Source: Rugalucina vietnamica
Taxonomy: Eukaryota; Mollusca; Bivalvia; Lucinida; Lucinidae
Direction: 5' to 3'
DNA: 64,000 nt
NCBI GenBank assembly: GCA_964017185.1
Contig: OZ024876.1
Span: 26,628,278-26,692,277 of the forward strand
Shown here: in pieces, positions 43,248-53,365 of the stretch
How positions within the stretch are numbered: position 1 is the first letter of the stretch
How the letters are laid out: every line of letters begins with the position of its first letter
Program-made: the position numbers and the translations under genes
The notes under the pieces: generated by a model
Told to the model about the DNA's origin: nothing
Databases searched by the model: none
Seen by the model: only the letters and a program-made list of their open reading frames with translations

Positions 43248-43290
43248 TATGTTTTAATCGGACGAAAGTACAATTAACAGAGCCTTCAAA

Positions 43291-43583
43291 GATTTTATTT
43301 TCCATTCGTTCCTTTGAGATCAGCGGGAGTATTCTGAGAAATCAGAAAATTATTATCTGTTTAGATTCATTTTCTAACCAATATTTTATATATTTAGCCT
43401 CATTTGGATTATACTAGTCCTTGTTATGACTACCCGGTTGAAAGTTGCAAAATTGCAGTATTTCTCTTTGACTCCATTTCGCAAAATATATAGGGTCACT
43501 GATGAGGCTTAAATAGCCGAAACCGCGGTATGGCCCATCCCCGTTCTCATTAATATGGTCACTGCTCTTAAAGGATCTCACCA
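43291..43583 (+). mobile_element. Insertion absent from the paralogue, related to 45,850-46,110
   Basis: It contains TATTCTGAGAAATCAGAAAA, AGGCTTAAATAGCCGAAACC, GGTATGGCCCATCCCC and CACTGCTCTTAAAGGATCTC, which recur at 45,850-46,110; the last block also recurs at 47,560. The paralogue at 49,585-49,595 goes straight from AAAGCCTT to CCATAGGTCG, so this stretch is an insert. Mechanism not clear. Confidence 0.65.
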
Positions 43584-43690
43584 TAGGTAGAAGCCGTTGG
43601 TCATCAAGATTTGAAAGGCAAATTTATCCAGTGTATTTGGTTTCAGTGAGACTTGGCTTTGTAAGTTTGTGATGAAATGACATGTATTCA

Positions 43691-44137
43691 TAATGCACCA
43701 GTAATTTGTATCCCCGGCTCCCCTAGGGCCGGGGATAGCGGGGGCATAGCGGGGCTAAAGGGCCGGGATTTAATATCCGATGGGTCCCGGCAGTGCAGGA
43801 GATGTGCCGGGGGTATAATTTCCCGCCAATACAGGGTTAAATTAATTCAAATTAGATATAAGTCGTATTTTAACATTTAATTAGTTACTCTTGTGAGCAT
43901 TATTTATTTTGCAAATATAGATGTACATTAAAATGCAGAAATTCAAGGCCCACTCTCATATTTCGTTGTTTCACATTATTGTCAGACTCCGGGAAGCCGG
44001 GGCTTTTAGCAAGGATTTTACCACAAATCTGACCCCGCAGTGCCGGGCTTTTAGCAGGGCTTTAAAAACTGAAAGGTTAAACGCCCCGCTTTTCCCCGGC
44101 CCGAGAGGTTCCGTGGTTACAAATGACTGGTACATTA
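43691..44137. mobile_element. GC-rich TIR element (ACCAGTMATTTGTA ends)
   Basis: TAATGCACCAGTAATTTGTA at the left and, inverted, TAATGTACCAGTCATTTGTA at the right. The interior has repeated CCGGGG / CCCCGG blocks that contrast with the AT-rich surroundings. A paralogue at 49,680 lacks it. A 3-bp TAA/TTA target would fit a Harbinger-type element, but the two copies differ by one base. Confidence 0.65.
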
Positions 44138-44645
44138 GAGGTATTTAATACAAATTATTATGATAATTATCATACTTATTATTGCATATTTCAAAGATGC
44201 ACTTGCATCATTTGATACATTGCTGTTTTCGTAAACGAAGTGCACGAATTTGATGCATTTATTCACATAACATAAATTGTTTGTTTGTTTGAATTGATGC
44301 TTTACGTCCAAGTCAACAGCAATGGTCATGTCGGGACACCGTCCCTATTTTATTGGACTTCTATCCAACATAAGGGTGTCAAGACACTCAAAATGTGCTT
44401 CATAAATATACCACCCAACAAAGCCAATAAGGTTTATATATGTATGGGTGGTTTGACTAAATCACTTTTCCTGGGCAGGCTCAGACATGAGCGGTTAACC
44501 AGTAATCAGATGGTCGGTCAAATTTTAAAATTAGCATACTTTATGACACACTTTATTCATAAACCTGTCAGAGACCACATTTTTGTTGTTGCGTTCCATC
44601 GTGTAATTTGTCTTAGTTAGCATCTAAACGATCAGAATATGCAAC
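44138..44645 (+). repeat. Mixed fragments: segment-A pieces and a SINE tail
   Basis: ATGCACTTGCATCATTTGAT (44,196) matches 49,755 and 54,558. GATGCTTTACGTCCAAGTCA…GTCATGTCGGGAC (44,296) matches the tail of the 24.6-kb SINE. CATAAACCTGTCAGAGACCA (44,560) matches 41,710. Confidence 0.6.
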
Positions 44646-44647
44646 AA

Positions 44648-44771
44648 TTGGCATGTTCTAATTTCTAGCCTGGCCTGCCTGGTCTGGGCTGGTCCAATTA
44701 TGTAACATGATGTAACAACTAAACTGGTGACATAACACTTGGGACAGCCCAGGCCAAATTTAGAATATCAG
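44648..44771 (+). mobile_element. Short MITE with TTCTAAaTTTnGGCCTGG ends
   Basis: Left TTCTAATTTCTAGCCTGGCC and inverted right TTCTAAATTTGGCCTGGGC. A second copy, inverted, lies at about 49,145-49,275 (GGACCAGCCCAGACCAGGCA, then AGGCTACAAATTAGAAC). Non-coding. Confidence 0.65.
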
Positions 44772-45050
44772 CCATATAACTGTAGTGATCTCATGAAACT
44801 TATCGACAAAAATAACAGAGGTGATAACAGGCAGGTTCAAGACAGCTATGAAAGTTTTACCCCTTGTGGGCAAATGAGATGATGAATAAAGCTAAAACAT
44901 ATATGTAGCAGTTGCATAAAAGTAAAATGTTCCTATCACAACAAAATTGGTTTTAATGCGGTGCCATCAATGTAAACTGAGTTAGTACCACTTGCTTGAT
45001 AGTATGTCTGATCTACGTCTCAGCTTGGGCATTGTGTGAAATGCATTTTC
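44772..45050. other. No supported feature
   Basis: Spacer of ordinary composition. Confidence 0.4.
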
Positions 45051-45059
45051 TCATGACAA

Positions 45060-45310
45060 AGTCAGTCTGTCAGGAATATCACAAGCTACCACATAAGGGA
45101 ACCAAGAATGTGCATATACGAAAACAAAGGGGCACATCAGTTGTGCCCTAACTGTACAGCTGAATATTGCCTTTGTTTTCACTACACAGATAGTACAATT
45201 CCTGTTAATATCCAAAGTTTCAAGCTTCTAGCTTTCTATTGTAACTGTACAGGTCGGTTTCTGTCAGGTCTGGTCTGAAACCCAGACTGTTGATTTTCTC
45301 ATGCAAATGC
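45060..45310 (-). mobile_element. GATCAGC palindrome MITE, minus, decayed
   Basis: On the minus strand: GGTTTCAGACCAGACC, GACCTGTACAGTTACAAT, AGCTAGAAGCTTGAAACTTT and GTGTAGTGAAAACAAAGGC, ending near TTTTCGTATATGC. The palindrome has lost symmetry (AGTTGTGCCC / ACAGCTGAAT). Confidence 0.7.
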
Positions 45311-45849
45311 GCATTATTCCGTGCCCAATGTAGCATATAATGGGTTCATCAATAGTGCCAATAGTGTCCTGACATAATGTTTCTCCCATTTTCATCTGCC
45401 ATGTTACCGTTCTGATTAGAGAATGAAGACCATATATCAGTGGGGTGGAATTTATAGCCATGCCAATTACCATATACTCACAAATAAAAGCCTAATGGTT
45501 TGCAGACAGATTGCAATATGCACTGCTGAAAAACAATTGAAACGTATGAAAGCGTTGAGCATGTACTTGAAAATTTATAAGTCTGCTCAAACAGTGCTGA
45601 CATAAAAAGTCCCTATAATGAAGAGGTTTCAATTTGTTGGTGGTGTTGAATTTTTGCTGTTTACTGTTGGAACCAATACCAACCTTGATTTTAGTGGACA
45701 ATAATTAGACAAGAAGATTTTTCAAAAACAAGAACATCCAGGACTGTGTAAAATCTATTGTTCGCTCGGTATTACATAGATAAACGAAACACATAACATG
45801 TTGCCCTGATAAAAAAGTAACTTTTAAAACGTCTTAATGCACGAAAACA
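45311..45849. other. No supported feature
   Basis: No repeat or gene recognised. Confidence 0.4.
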
Positions 45850-46110
45850 TGTTTATGGTATTCTGAGAAATCAGAAAATTATTATCGGTTTAGAGTCATT
45901 TTCTAACCAACGTTTAAATATTTGACCCCATTTTGATTTTACTAGTCTTTGTATTGACTACCCTTTTGAACGTTGTAAATAACAGTCATAATCTTTGGTT
46001 CCATGTTGCCAAATCTATAGGGTCACTGAAGAGGCTTAAGTAGCCGAAACCATGGTATGGCCCATCCCCTTTCTCATTAATATGTTCACTGCTCTTAAAG
46101 GATCTCAACT
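45850..46110 (+). repeat. Repeat shared with 43,291-43,583
   Basis: Same block order as in segment A, from TATTCTGAGAAATCAGAAAA to CTGCTCTTAAAGGATCTCA. Confidence 0.8.
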
Positions 46111-46689
46111 TAATTTTTATTTCCAACATAATATCCGAGTCATGTTTGCTCCTATCAAATCGCCTCCACTGACCATCAGTGTCTGTAGCACTTACACCGT
46201 TGATACGCGAGGTAGGCCATAAGTAAGGTGCAGATTCTTGGTAGATATAAAAAATATGGCTGAGGTTACCGGTAACAGCTTTTTAAGTCTGCCACAAATA
46301 GGAAGGTACGCCTTACATATGCTGTAAGGTATGCTTATAGCATGTTAATTGCAACATACGCGTAGTGTATCAGACATACAAGCTAGATTCCTACAGTTTA
46401 TAATGCCATTCTGTAAACATGAAATGGCAAAGGTCATTTTGGTTTCGTGATCCGTTAACTCAACACAGTGCTGGTCACGGGGAGGCGACTATAAACAGTG
46501 CGGCCACTGTACTTGCTATGTTGCTTTCGTATGCCAGGTACATGGGTGGTGTGTGTACAAGGCATAACATATGTGCATTTCAGTGTACGAGGTGTCTTGA
46601 AACGCCATTCATAAGCCAATCGATGCGTAATAGGGTGAAATTTGTTTTAATCTGGACGCCAGTACACTTTAGATTCTTTTACGATCGAA
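46111..46689. other. No supported feature
   Basis: One open frame of 92 codons (46,419-46,697) has no recognisable motif and ends in the next MITE. Confidence 0.4.
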
Positions 46690-46870
46690 AATATTAAAGA
46701 TAACTTAATTTTCGCAAATATTCGCAAATTTGTTTCCTCGTGAATTTAAAGATATCGCTAATAGAGATTTACTAAAAGCTTTATAGACTGAATAAGGACA
46801 CGCTCACAAATTTAAGAACTTAAGAATAATTCGGAAATAAAAAATTTGTGAAATAAAATGACGTGAAAAT
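46690..46870 (+). mobile_element. TTCGCGAA-rich MITE, decayed copy
   Basis: It follows the 47,702 copy in order (AACTTAATTTTCGC, AATATTCGCAAAT, TCGTGAATTTAAAGATATCG, AATAATTCGGAAATA, GTGAAATAAAATGACGTGAA) but has lost most CG dinucleotides and clean ends. This is consistent with methylation decay. Confidence 0.7.
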
Positions 46871-47700
46871 TTTCCAATTTACGTGCAGTACTTAAGAGTT
46901 TTCTGCATTTATTCATTAAGATTTGTCTCTGTGTCTAGGGTTGTGGATTTCATATATATGCATATACATATAAACAGTTCCCAGGCTTATTCTAAATAAT
47001 TATGTTACCTCAGGCAGAAAGAATTTGAACAATTGCTTCTCTCAACAACTATGAAATTTTGATATGTCAAATTGAAAGCCAACACATAGTTTCTTGTGCA
47101 ACCTCCTGGATTTTGCAGTCAATCTCTTTCAATAAATCTTTATCCAGAGGAGTGGGCCAGTCAATTTTGACCTTGGACTTGAACAGAATCAGGGTTATGT
47201 CAGGTTATAAGCCTGATCTCAAACAATGACCTCATCCATCATGTTTTAGATGGTTGACAGGAAACATTAATAAAGGAGAAAATAATAAAATCTCGGTTAA
47301 TTTCGAGTTACAAATGTACAGTGTACATGTATCCATGGAAGTGGGTGAAGAATAAATATGTGCTGATTTTTCTACATAACAGCATGGCCTATCAGCGACT
47401 GTGTTATTCATATAATTCGAAATAACAAACAACCTTCATCTATCTACATCTTTACGAATTTCTGTGGCAAAGAAACATGTAAAGTATCTAAACTAAAGCA
47501 GATTTTTTGTGTGAAGAAGAATTATATACATGTATATTGCAGGGTCAAGCAGGCTTAATATGCTCACTGCTCTTAAAGGACCTCAGTTTTATTTTTATTT
47601 GTGGTTCATATGAATTCTTTACTATCAGACTTCCATATGCAAGGTCAAAGCCCATGCAAATATTATATAAGATGACCTTAACTGACACCCTAGTTAGAGG
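46871..47700. other. No supported feature
   Basis: A short repeat fragment (GCTCACTGCTCTTAAAGGAC) at 47,560 matches the end of the 45.9-kb repeat. Otherwise nothing. Confidence 0.4.
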
Positions 47701-47701
47701 G

Positions 47702-47918
47702 CAGTACTGTAGATCCGGAAATGTTCGCGAGAACTTAATTTTCGCTAATATTCGCGAATAGGTTGCCTCGCGAATTTAAAGTTATCGCTAATAAAGGGTC
47801 ACTATAAGCTTTATAGAACACATGGTCACTCACACGCGAATTCAAGAACTCGCTAATAATTCGGGAATAGAAAATTCGCGAAATAAAAGTCACGCGAAAA
47901 TTTCTGAATTTACAGTAG
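47702..47918. mobile_element. MITE with TACTGTA…TACAGTA ends, TTCGCGAA-rich
   Basis: Left TACTGTAGATCCGGAAATGT and inverted right TACTGTAAATTCAGAAATTT; both continue TCGCG. The outermost TA can be the target. A Tc1/mariner-type MITE common in molluscs by my recollection. Confidence 0.8.
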
Positions 47919-47959
47919 TTCAATGTCTCTAGTTATGTAATAAATGTGCTAGTCTGCCT

Positions 47960-48175
47960 AGAAAATGTTGGCCAAGAATGAGTTATACCCCCAAAAAATG
48001 AAGCTCTCTCTATTAGTAGCTTTAAATTTCGGATTTAAGAAAAAGCGGGATTGTGTTATCCATGTAGCGAAAACAATGGAGATGATCAGTTGTGCATTTA
48101 CTGCAAAGCTTATCTGCGCCTTTGTTTACGCATATGCAAGTTGCTTGTTTTATGATGTGGAGGCTAAAATGAATA
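47960..48175 (+). mobile_element. GATCAGC palindrome MITE, decayed
   Basis: AAATTTCGGATTTAAG, TCCATGTAGCGAAAACAATG, ATGATCAGTTGTGCATTTAC, TGCAAAGCTTATCTGCGCCT, ending GTTTTATGATGTGGAGGCT. It makes part of the 165-codon frame at 47,965-48,462, which is therefore not a gene. Confidence 0.75.
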
Positions 48176-48629
48176 TAACCAGCCAGGTTACTATAAGACA
48201 TCAAAGTGTTACATGTACTTCAAATCCAGCACGTACAAGTGAGATTGCGATGGACACCTTACCATCGCTGTGCAAACGCCTCAGGCTGCCACGGTGTTTG
48301 CACTACCATCTGACTGTTCGCCCGTGGAGCTCTTGTTTCGTAAGATGGAGTCCTTACTGCTTTGTGTTTATTTTGAGCATGTTCAAAATGAACGCCAACC
48401 TTCTGCGTTCTTGGCGCTCGCATGGCGTCTGTTGGACATGCCTTTGTGTTGCTAAGGTATAGGCTGGCATTCGTACCGCGTTCTGCATTTTACTTAAACG
48501 CCATGACAGCGCCGTGTGAACAGTGTGACAGGCGTTTTAATATTCTAACAAAAAAGTCAAAGATAAAATACGCTGTATATTACACACTATGAAAAGACCA
48601 TGTGCTCTATTTTATATCACTGACCGTTC
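48176..48629. other. No supported feature
   Basis: Slightly more GC-rich (48,240-48,460) with overlapping open frames, but no recognisable motif in any of them. Confidence 0.4.
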
Positions 48630-48895
48630 CAAGGCGATACTTCTGTGGTGGTTCTTATTGTTTTATCTCTTAGTGTTTAAATTTTTGTGCTATTTGCACC
48701 TTATGTGTTCATATTTTTTGTTAAGTTTAGGTAACTGGGTGGCCACCTGTTGGGAAAATAGTTGCTCATTTGGCTTACGATATGTTTTCAAGGTATAAGT
48801 ACCTGATTGTTAATTTAGTTTTTCCCACCTCAGTTTTTGGAGTGGTAATCTCTTTTTGATTGCGCCATTTCCTGATCGTTGCCTACTTGTACAAT
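48630..48895 (+). repeat. GGCCACC interspersed repeat
   Basis: Complete order from CCAAGGCGATACTTCTGTGG to CTGATCGTTGCCTACTTGTA. It contains the MATCWENSC-type pattern in translation of other copies. Confidence 0.85.
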
Positions 48896-49258
48896 TGTAT
48901 ATTGCACACTATGAAAAGACCATGTGCACTATTTTAAGAACAAAAACAATTATTTTCTTCAAAAAGTCACATCTTTTCTGCCATTAGGTTTCCATTAAGA
49001 ATTACTGAGTGCTGTCCTTCTATTTTCTCATGGTGTGGCTTAATATAGTGTGGATCAGTGTGGTTTACTTCACTAAGAAATTTTAATGTGTGCAGAATCC
49101 TCTTGAGAGTACCAATTAGCAGTGAGTGGCATATGCCATAGATTAGAACATCGAGTTTAAGTTTGGTCTGGTCTGTCTTGGTCTCAAGTGTTATGTCATC
49201 AATTTAGTTGTTACATCATGTTACATAATCGGACCAGCCCAGACCAGGCAGGCCAGGC
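48896..49258. other. Short duplicated words, otherwise nothing
   Basis: CACACTATGAAAAGACCATG (48,905) repeats 48,583, just on the other side of the GGCCACC repeat. This may be a long target duplication or a local duplication. Confidence 0.5.
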
Positions 49259-49732
49259 TACAAATTAGAACATGCCGCAACAACTATCTCCAATCTAAAG
49301 CAGAATCTAAATCAACTATTTTCAACATGTGGTTGTTGATGCAAGAAGGGGAAAGCTTTCAATGAAGAATCATTTTTAGAGGAGGCGTAATAAACATGCA
49401 CCGGATGGAACAGGAAGATAACACGGCATTTAGTTTGAAGATGTACACAGAAATGCATGATCTAAACACTTCTTGTCTGGACTTGCTAATTGTTGAATAA
49501 ATTTTAACCTAAGGAGAGAAATTAAATTATTTCTAGGAACAATACATTTAATATGTTTTAATCGGACGAAAATACAATTAACAAAGCCTTCCATAGGTCG
49601 AAGCCGTTGGTCCTCAAGATTTGAAAGGCAATTTATCCAGTGTATTTGGTTTCAGTGAGGCTTGGCTTTGTAAGCCATGTATTCATTAGTAGTATTTAAT
49701 ACATATTATTATGATAATTATCATACTTGGTA
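49259..49732 (+). repeat. Paralogous segment B (lacks three inserts of segment A)
   Basis: It follows 41.8-44.2 kb in order but goes directly across the sites of the mariner-like element, the 43,291 insert and the 43,691 element. It serves as a natural empty-site control. Confidence 0.75.
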
Positions 49733-50609
49733 TAATGTTATTGCATTTCAAACATGCACTTGCATCATTTAATACACACTGTTGTTTTTTTTTTTGTTTT
49801 TTTTTTTTTTTTGTTTTTTGTTTTTTTTTTGTTTTCATAAAATGGAACAACTGCGAAGTGTATAATGCACTCGACAGCGGTGGTTTTTGCATGCGATGTT
49901 AATAATCAAATGAATCGGACGACAGCACAGGTAGTATCACTTGATTTATCCACGTGCTGATTTTCTCTATATACATGTATACTGTATATGTAATATATAT
50001 ACTGTACATGTACATGTACATGTACGGTCTGAAGTAATGTTTTTCGGGTTACCGTCAAACACAATTTCCGACCGTATATTCGGCGAAATACATGTACGCA
50101 TGAGCACTTTGAAAACAGTCATGTCCTAAATGTAAATGAGACGGTTATATTTGAAGCCTATGGGTAATATTGGGTAATATATTACATTTATTGACGCTCC
50201 TGGAAAAGAGCAATTTACTCGGATTACACACTGCACTCGGATTGAACCATCACACATATTAAATTAGCGTTAACGAGTTGATAGCCAAAGACTAGTCTGA
50301 TTAGTAATGACCTGTGCTAGGCAGGTGATAATGATGGTCCTCATTAATGTAGAGGATCACTAATAACCGAACTTATTTTAACACTAGACTGTACAGGTGT
50401 ATCATACATTTAACACACCCGCAAGCCTTCCTCTCCCACGTTTCAAGTGTCTTGTAGTAAACGTTTAACTTATTGTCTACGATTTGGACTGGTATTTTAT
50501 TTCTTTTATCTAAAATTTTCCAACGATAAAGAAAACCAAATAGTTCACTGACATATTGTGACACAATATGTCGGCAGGGGCGACACCTGGTTATATTCCT
50601 GGATGGTCC

Positions 50610-52437
50610 AACACCGGTAAAAAATTCCCATAGGCCGCAATGCAAATTCCCTCACTTTGTGACACTCCCAGCTAGTACCCAACATTGCACCACCAAAAGG
50701 TCTTCTCTAACTTGATAGCCCAGCCACACCCCTACCCAAAGGTGCCACTACCTAGGGGGGTTGACCATCTCGATTTTCCGGTATTCCATTTTGCAATATA
50801 CCTATAGGTGGATTTTGCACTCTAGAATGGTCCGGATTTTAGTAGGGGGTAGTGTACAAACAGAAGCCTCCGATGAGATATAGTCCGTTTTGGCATGGTG
50901 ATTTGTGCACTAATATGTCGTATTATGGTGATACTTTGTAGTAAATGCGAGATCTTACACAGAATGTAGGAAATGTTCTCACTATTCAGCATCAAACATG
51001 TGTGGATGAAATTTTTAAATGCACTATTTTCGTGGGGTACGGAGGAGTGATATTTTTTTTACCGGTGTTCCACCTTGAGGGAAATTTCTTTTTATCGCGA
51101 ACAAGAAAATCTCTTTGCGATACATTCTCCCCCAAAATACAAGATACTTGATAAGTGTTTTCTTGAGAAAGAACACAAAATGAGGGTACATGGGGTCTTT
51201 CAATTCTAGGTACCCCCTATGTAAAAGCAGGCCATTTTGACTAAAAATCAAAATATGGTGGTCATACATAATGCCCAACAAATGTTTGAAACAACCAAAC
51301 CTAAGCAATAAAATGCTACAGAATTAATGTACAGATATTGGTGTACCATATTTGACCTTCAAATGACCTTGACCTTTGACCTCTGAACTGTGACCTTGAC
51401 CCCAAATAGCTACACGAGTAAAACTTTACAACCTAGAAATTGAGCAAAAATTATCTGTCTGTAAGTTTTTGTGTCCTTGACCTTTGACCTTGGGTGACCT
51501 TGACCTTTGACCTTCACTGTGACCTTGCGCAAAGCAAGTACAAAGGTTTACCACAGTTGTTGCTTATGCCACAATGTCTTCTAAGTGCTGAGTGTTAACA
51601 ATAACACTAGAAAATGGGACCGAAATGACCCTCTGAATAACGCTATTTTCAGCCAAAACTTGTCAAAAAGATGTTCATTTGACCCCAAAAGTGTCTTAAA
51701 TACTAGCAAACAGCGTAATTCAACAATATAACATGGTTTAGACCAGTTTTAAATCTACATCTGGGCTAAATTCACATTTGAAAGCGGATTTTAATGGGTT
51801 TTAATTTTTTTCAAATTTTCAAAAATTTCAATTTCAATTAATTTTTTCTAAAATTGATAAAAGTTTGAAGTTTTTGTCAAAATCTAAGTTTGAGCCAGAT
51901 ACGAAGAGTATACCACTAAGTAACGACTGACTATGCCAAAAGTAAAAATTTCGACATTCGGCTTCTAAGGTCCAACACCGGTAAAAAATTTCCCATAGGC
52001 CGCAATGCAAATTCCCTCACTTTGTGACACTCCCAGCTAGTACCCAACATTGCACCACCAAAAGGTCTTCTCTAACTTGATAGCCCAGCCACACCCCTAC
52101 CCAAAGGTGCCACTACCTAGGGGGGTTGACCATCTCGATTTTCCGGTATTCCATTTTGCAATATACCTATGGGTGGATTTTGCACTCTAGAATGGTCCGG
52201 ATTTTAGTAGGGGGTAGTGTACAAACAGAAGCCTCCGATGAGATATAGTCCGTTTTGGCATGGTGATTTGTGCACTAACATGTCGTATTATGGCGATACT
52301 TTGTAGTAAATGCGAGATCTTACACAGAATGTAGGAAATGTTCTCACTATTCAGCATCAAACATGTGTGGATGAAATTTTTAAATGCACTATTTTCGTGG
52401 GGCACGGAGGAGTGATATTGTTTTTACCGGTGTTCCA
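50610..52437 (+). mobile_element. 1.83-kb element with 465-bp direct terminal repeats
   Basis: Terminal repeats at about 50,608-51,073 and 51,968-52,437 are nearly identical direct repeats. Each begins GGTCCAACACCGGTAAAAA and ends TTTTTACCGGTGTTCCACC, a short TIR within the direct repeat. GGAT stands on both sides of the whole. The 895-bp interior has no convincing ORF and no tRNA-like primer site. A solo copy is at 62,127-62,571. The LTR-plus-solo pattern suggests an LTR-type non-autonomous element, but the ends are GG…CC rather than TG…CA. Confidence 0.75.
51340..51540 (+). repeat. TGACCTTGACC-rich stretch
   Basis: Dense TGACCT half-site words (GACCTTGACCTTTGACC, GTGACCTTGACCTTTGACC) inside the interior of the 1.83-kb element. 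Confidence 0.8.
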
Positions 52438-52535
52438 CCGGATGTATTTGAATGTATTTAAAGGATCTCGATCTTTTATAGCAAAATATCTCGATCTTTA
52501 ATATAGGAAAATGAACAACCACCGGCAAATGAAAA

Positions 52536-52968
52536 CTGAGCCGCGATGCGAGAAAACCTGTCCTCGGGGTTTCCTACGATAAATAAAACCTTTAAGTTAG
52601 TTCACTGACATATTGTGACACAATATGTCGGCAGGGGCGACACCTGGTTATATTCCTGGACGTATTTGAATGTATTTAAAGGATCTCGATCTTTAATATT
52701 GCAAAATATCTCGATCTTTAATATAGCAAAATGAACAACCACTGGCAAAAGAAAACAGTGAGCCGCGACGCGAGAAAACCGGTCCTCGGGGTTTCCTTCC
52801 AGGTCTCACACGGCCTATACTCTCACAGAAGAAAGGTATAAGAAGTCTTGAATTTCACTATCCGTGTAGCGAAAACAAAGGCGCCGATCAGCTTCGCAGT
52901 TACTGCGAAGCTGATCTTCGCCTTTGTTTTTGCAAAGGCAAAATCCGGTTTTCTCATGACGCGGCTCT
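52536..52968 (+). mobile_element. GATCAGC palindrome MITE, version TCGCAG/CTGCGA, with a partial duplicate
   Basis: A stub GAGCCGCGATGCGAGAAAAC (52,539) and, after a local duplication, a full copy from 52,759: GAGCCGCGACGCGAGAAAAC, then the palindrome GATCAGCTTCGCAG-TTA-CTGCGAAGCTGATC (52,888-52,918), ending TTCTCATGACGCGGCTC. Confidence 0.85.
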
Positions 52969-53129
52969 ACTGATTACATTGTAAATAAGATTGTTAAGAT
53001 TCTATCTAAAACTTCTTGAAAAGCTCTTTATTCATTACAAGTAATCTACATTTACATTTTCATGATGTAAAGAGTCTCTTGTTATCAAAGACTTAGTCTA
53101 AAGTTGATCGCCCTCGCAATAGAAAACGG

Positions 53130-53365
53130 TACAAGTAGGCAAAGATCAGGAAAAGGCGCAATCAGAAAAAGATTCCCACTCCAAAAACCGAGGCGGGAAA
53201 AAACCAAATTAACAATCAGGTACTTATACCATGAAACATATTGCAAGCCGAATGAGCAGCTGTTTTCCCAACAGGTGGCCACTCAGTTACCTTAACTTAA
53301 CTAAAAATATGAAAACATACATAAGGCGCCAACAGCACAAAAAATTTAAACACCAAGAATAATAG
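53130..53365 (-). repeat. GGCCACC interspersed repeat, minus
   Basis: Inside duplication copy 1; equivalent to the copy at 56,090. Confidence 0.85.

Larger units (their letters stand above)
41690..44330 (+). repeat. Paralogous segment A (partners 44.5-44.7 and 49.26-49.75 kb)
   Basis: Blocks CATAAACCTGTCGAAGACCA (41,710), GGTTGTTGATGCAGGAAGAC (42,115), GATAACACGGTATTTA, GTTTTAATCGGACGAAAGTA (43,250) and GAAGCCGTTGGTCATCAAGA (43,590) recur in order at 49.3-49.7 kb. Segment A holds three insertions that the partner lacks. Confidence 0.75.

Noticed and set aside
42330-43277. Mirrored frames at 42,330-42,647 (minus) and 43,080-43,277 (plus) with similar proteins
   Set aside because: They are the two inverted arms of the mariner-like foldback, so the similarity reflects the repeat, not two genes.
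47965-48462. Open frame of 165 codons on the plus strand
   Set aside because: Its first part lies in a GATCAGC palindrome MITE copy and the rest shows no motif; overlapping frames are equally open.
50545-50605. ACATATTGTGACACAATATGT palindrome as an operator
   Set aside because: It occurs in each unit of the tandem duplication and the local duplication only; no nearby gene to regulate.
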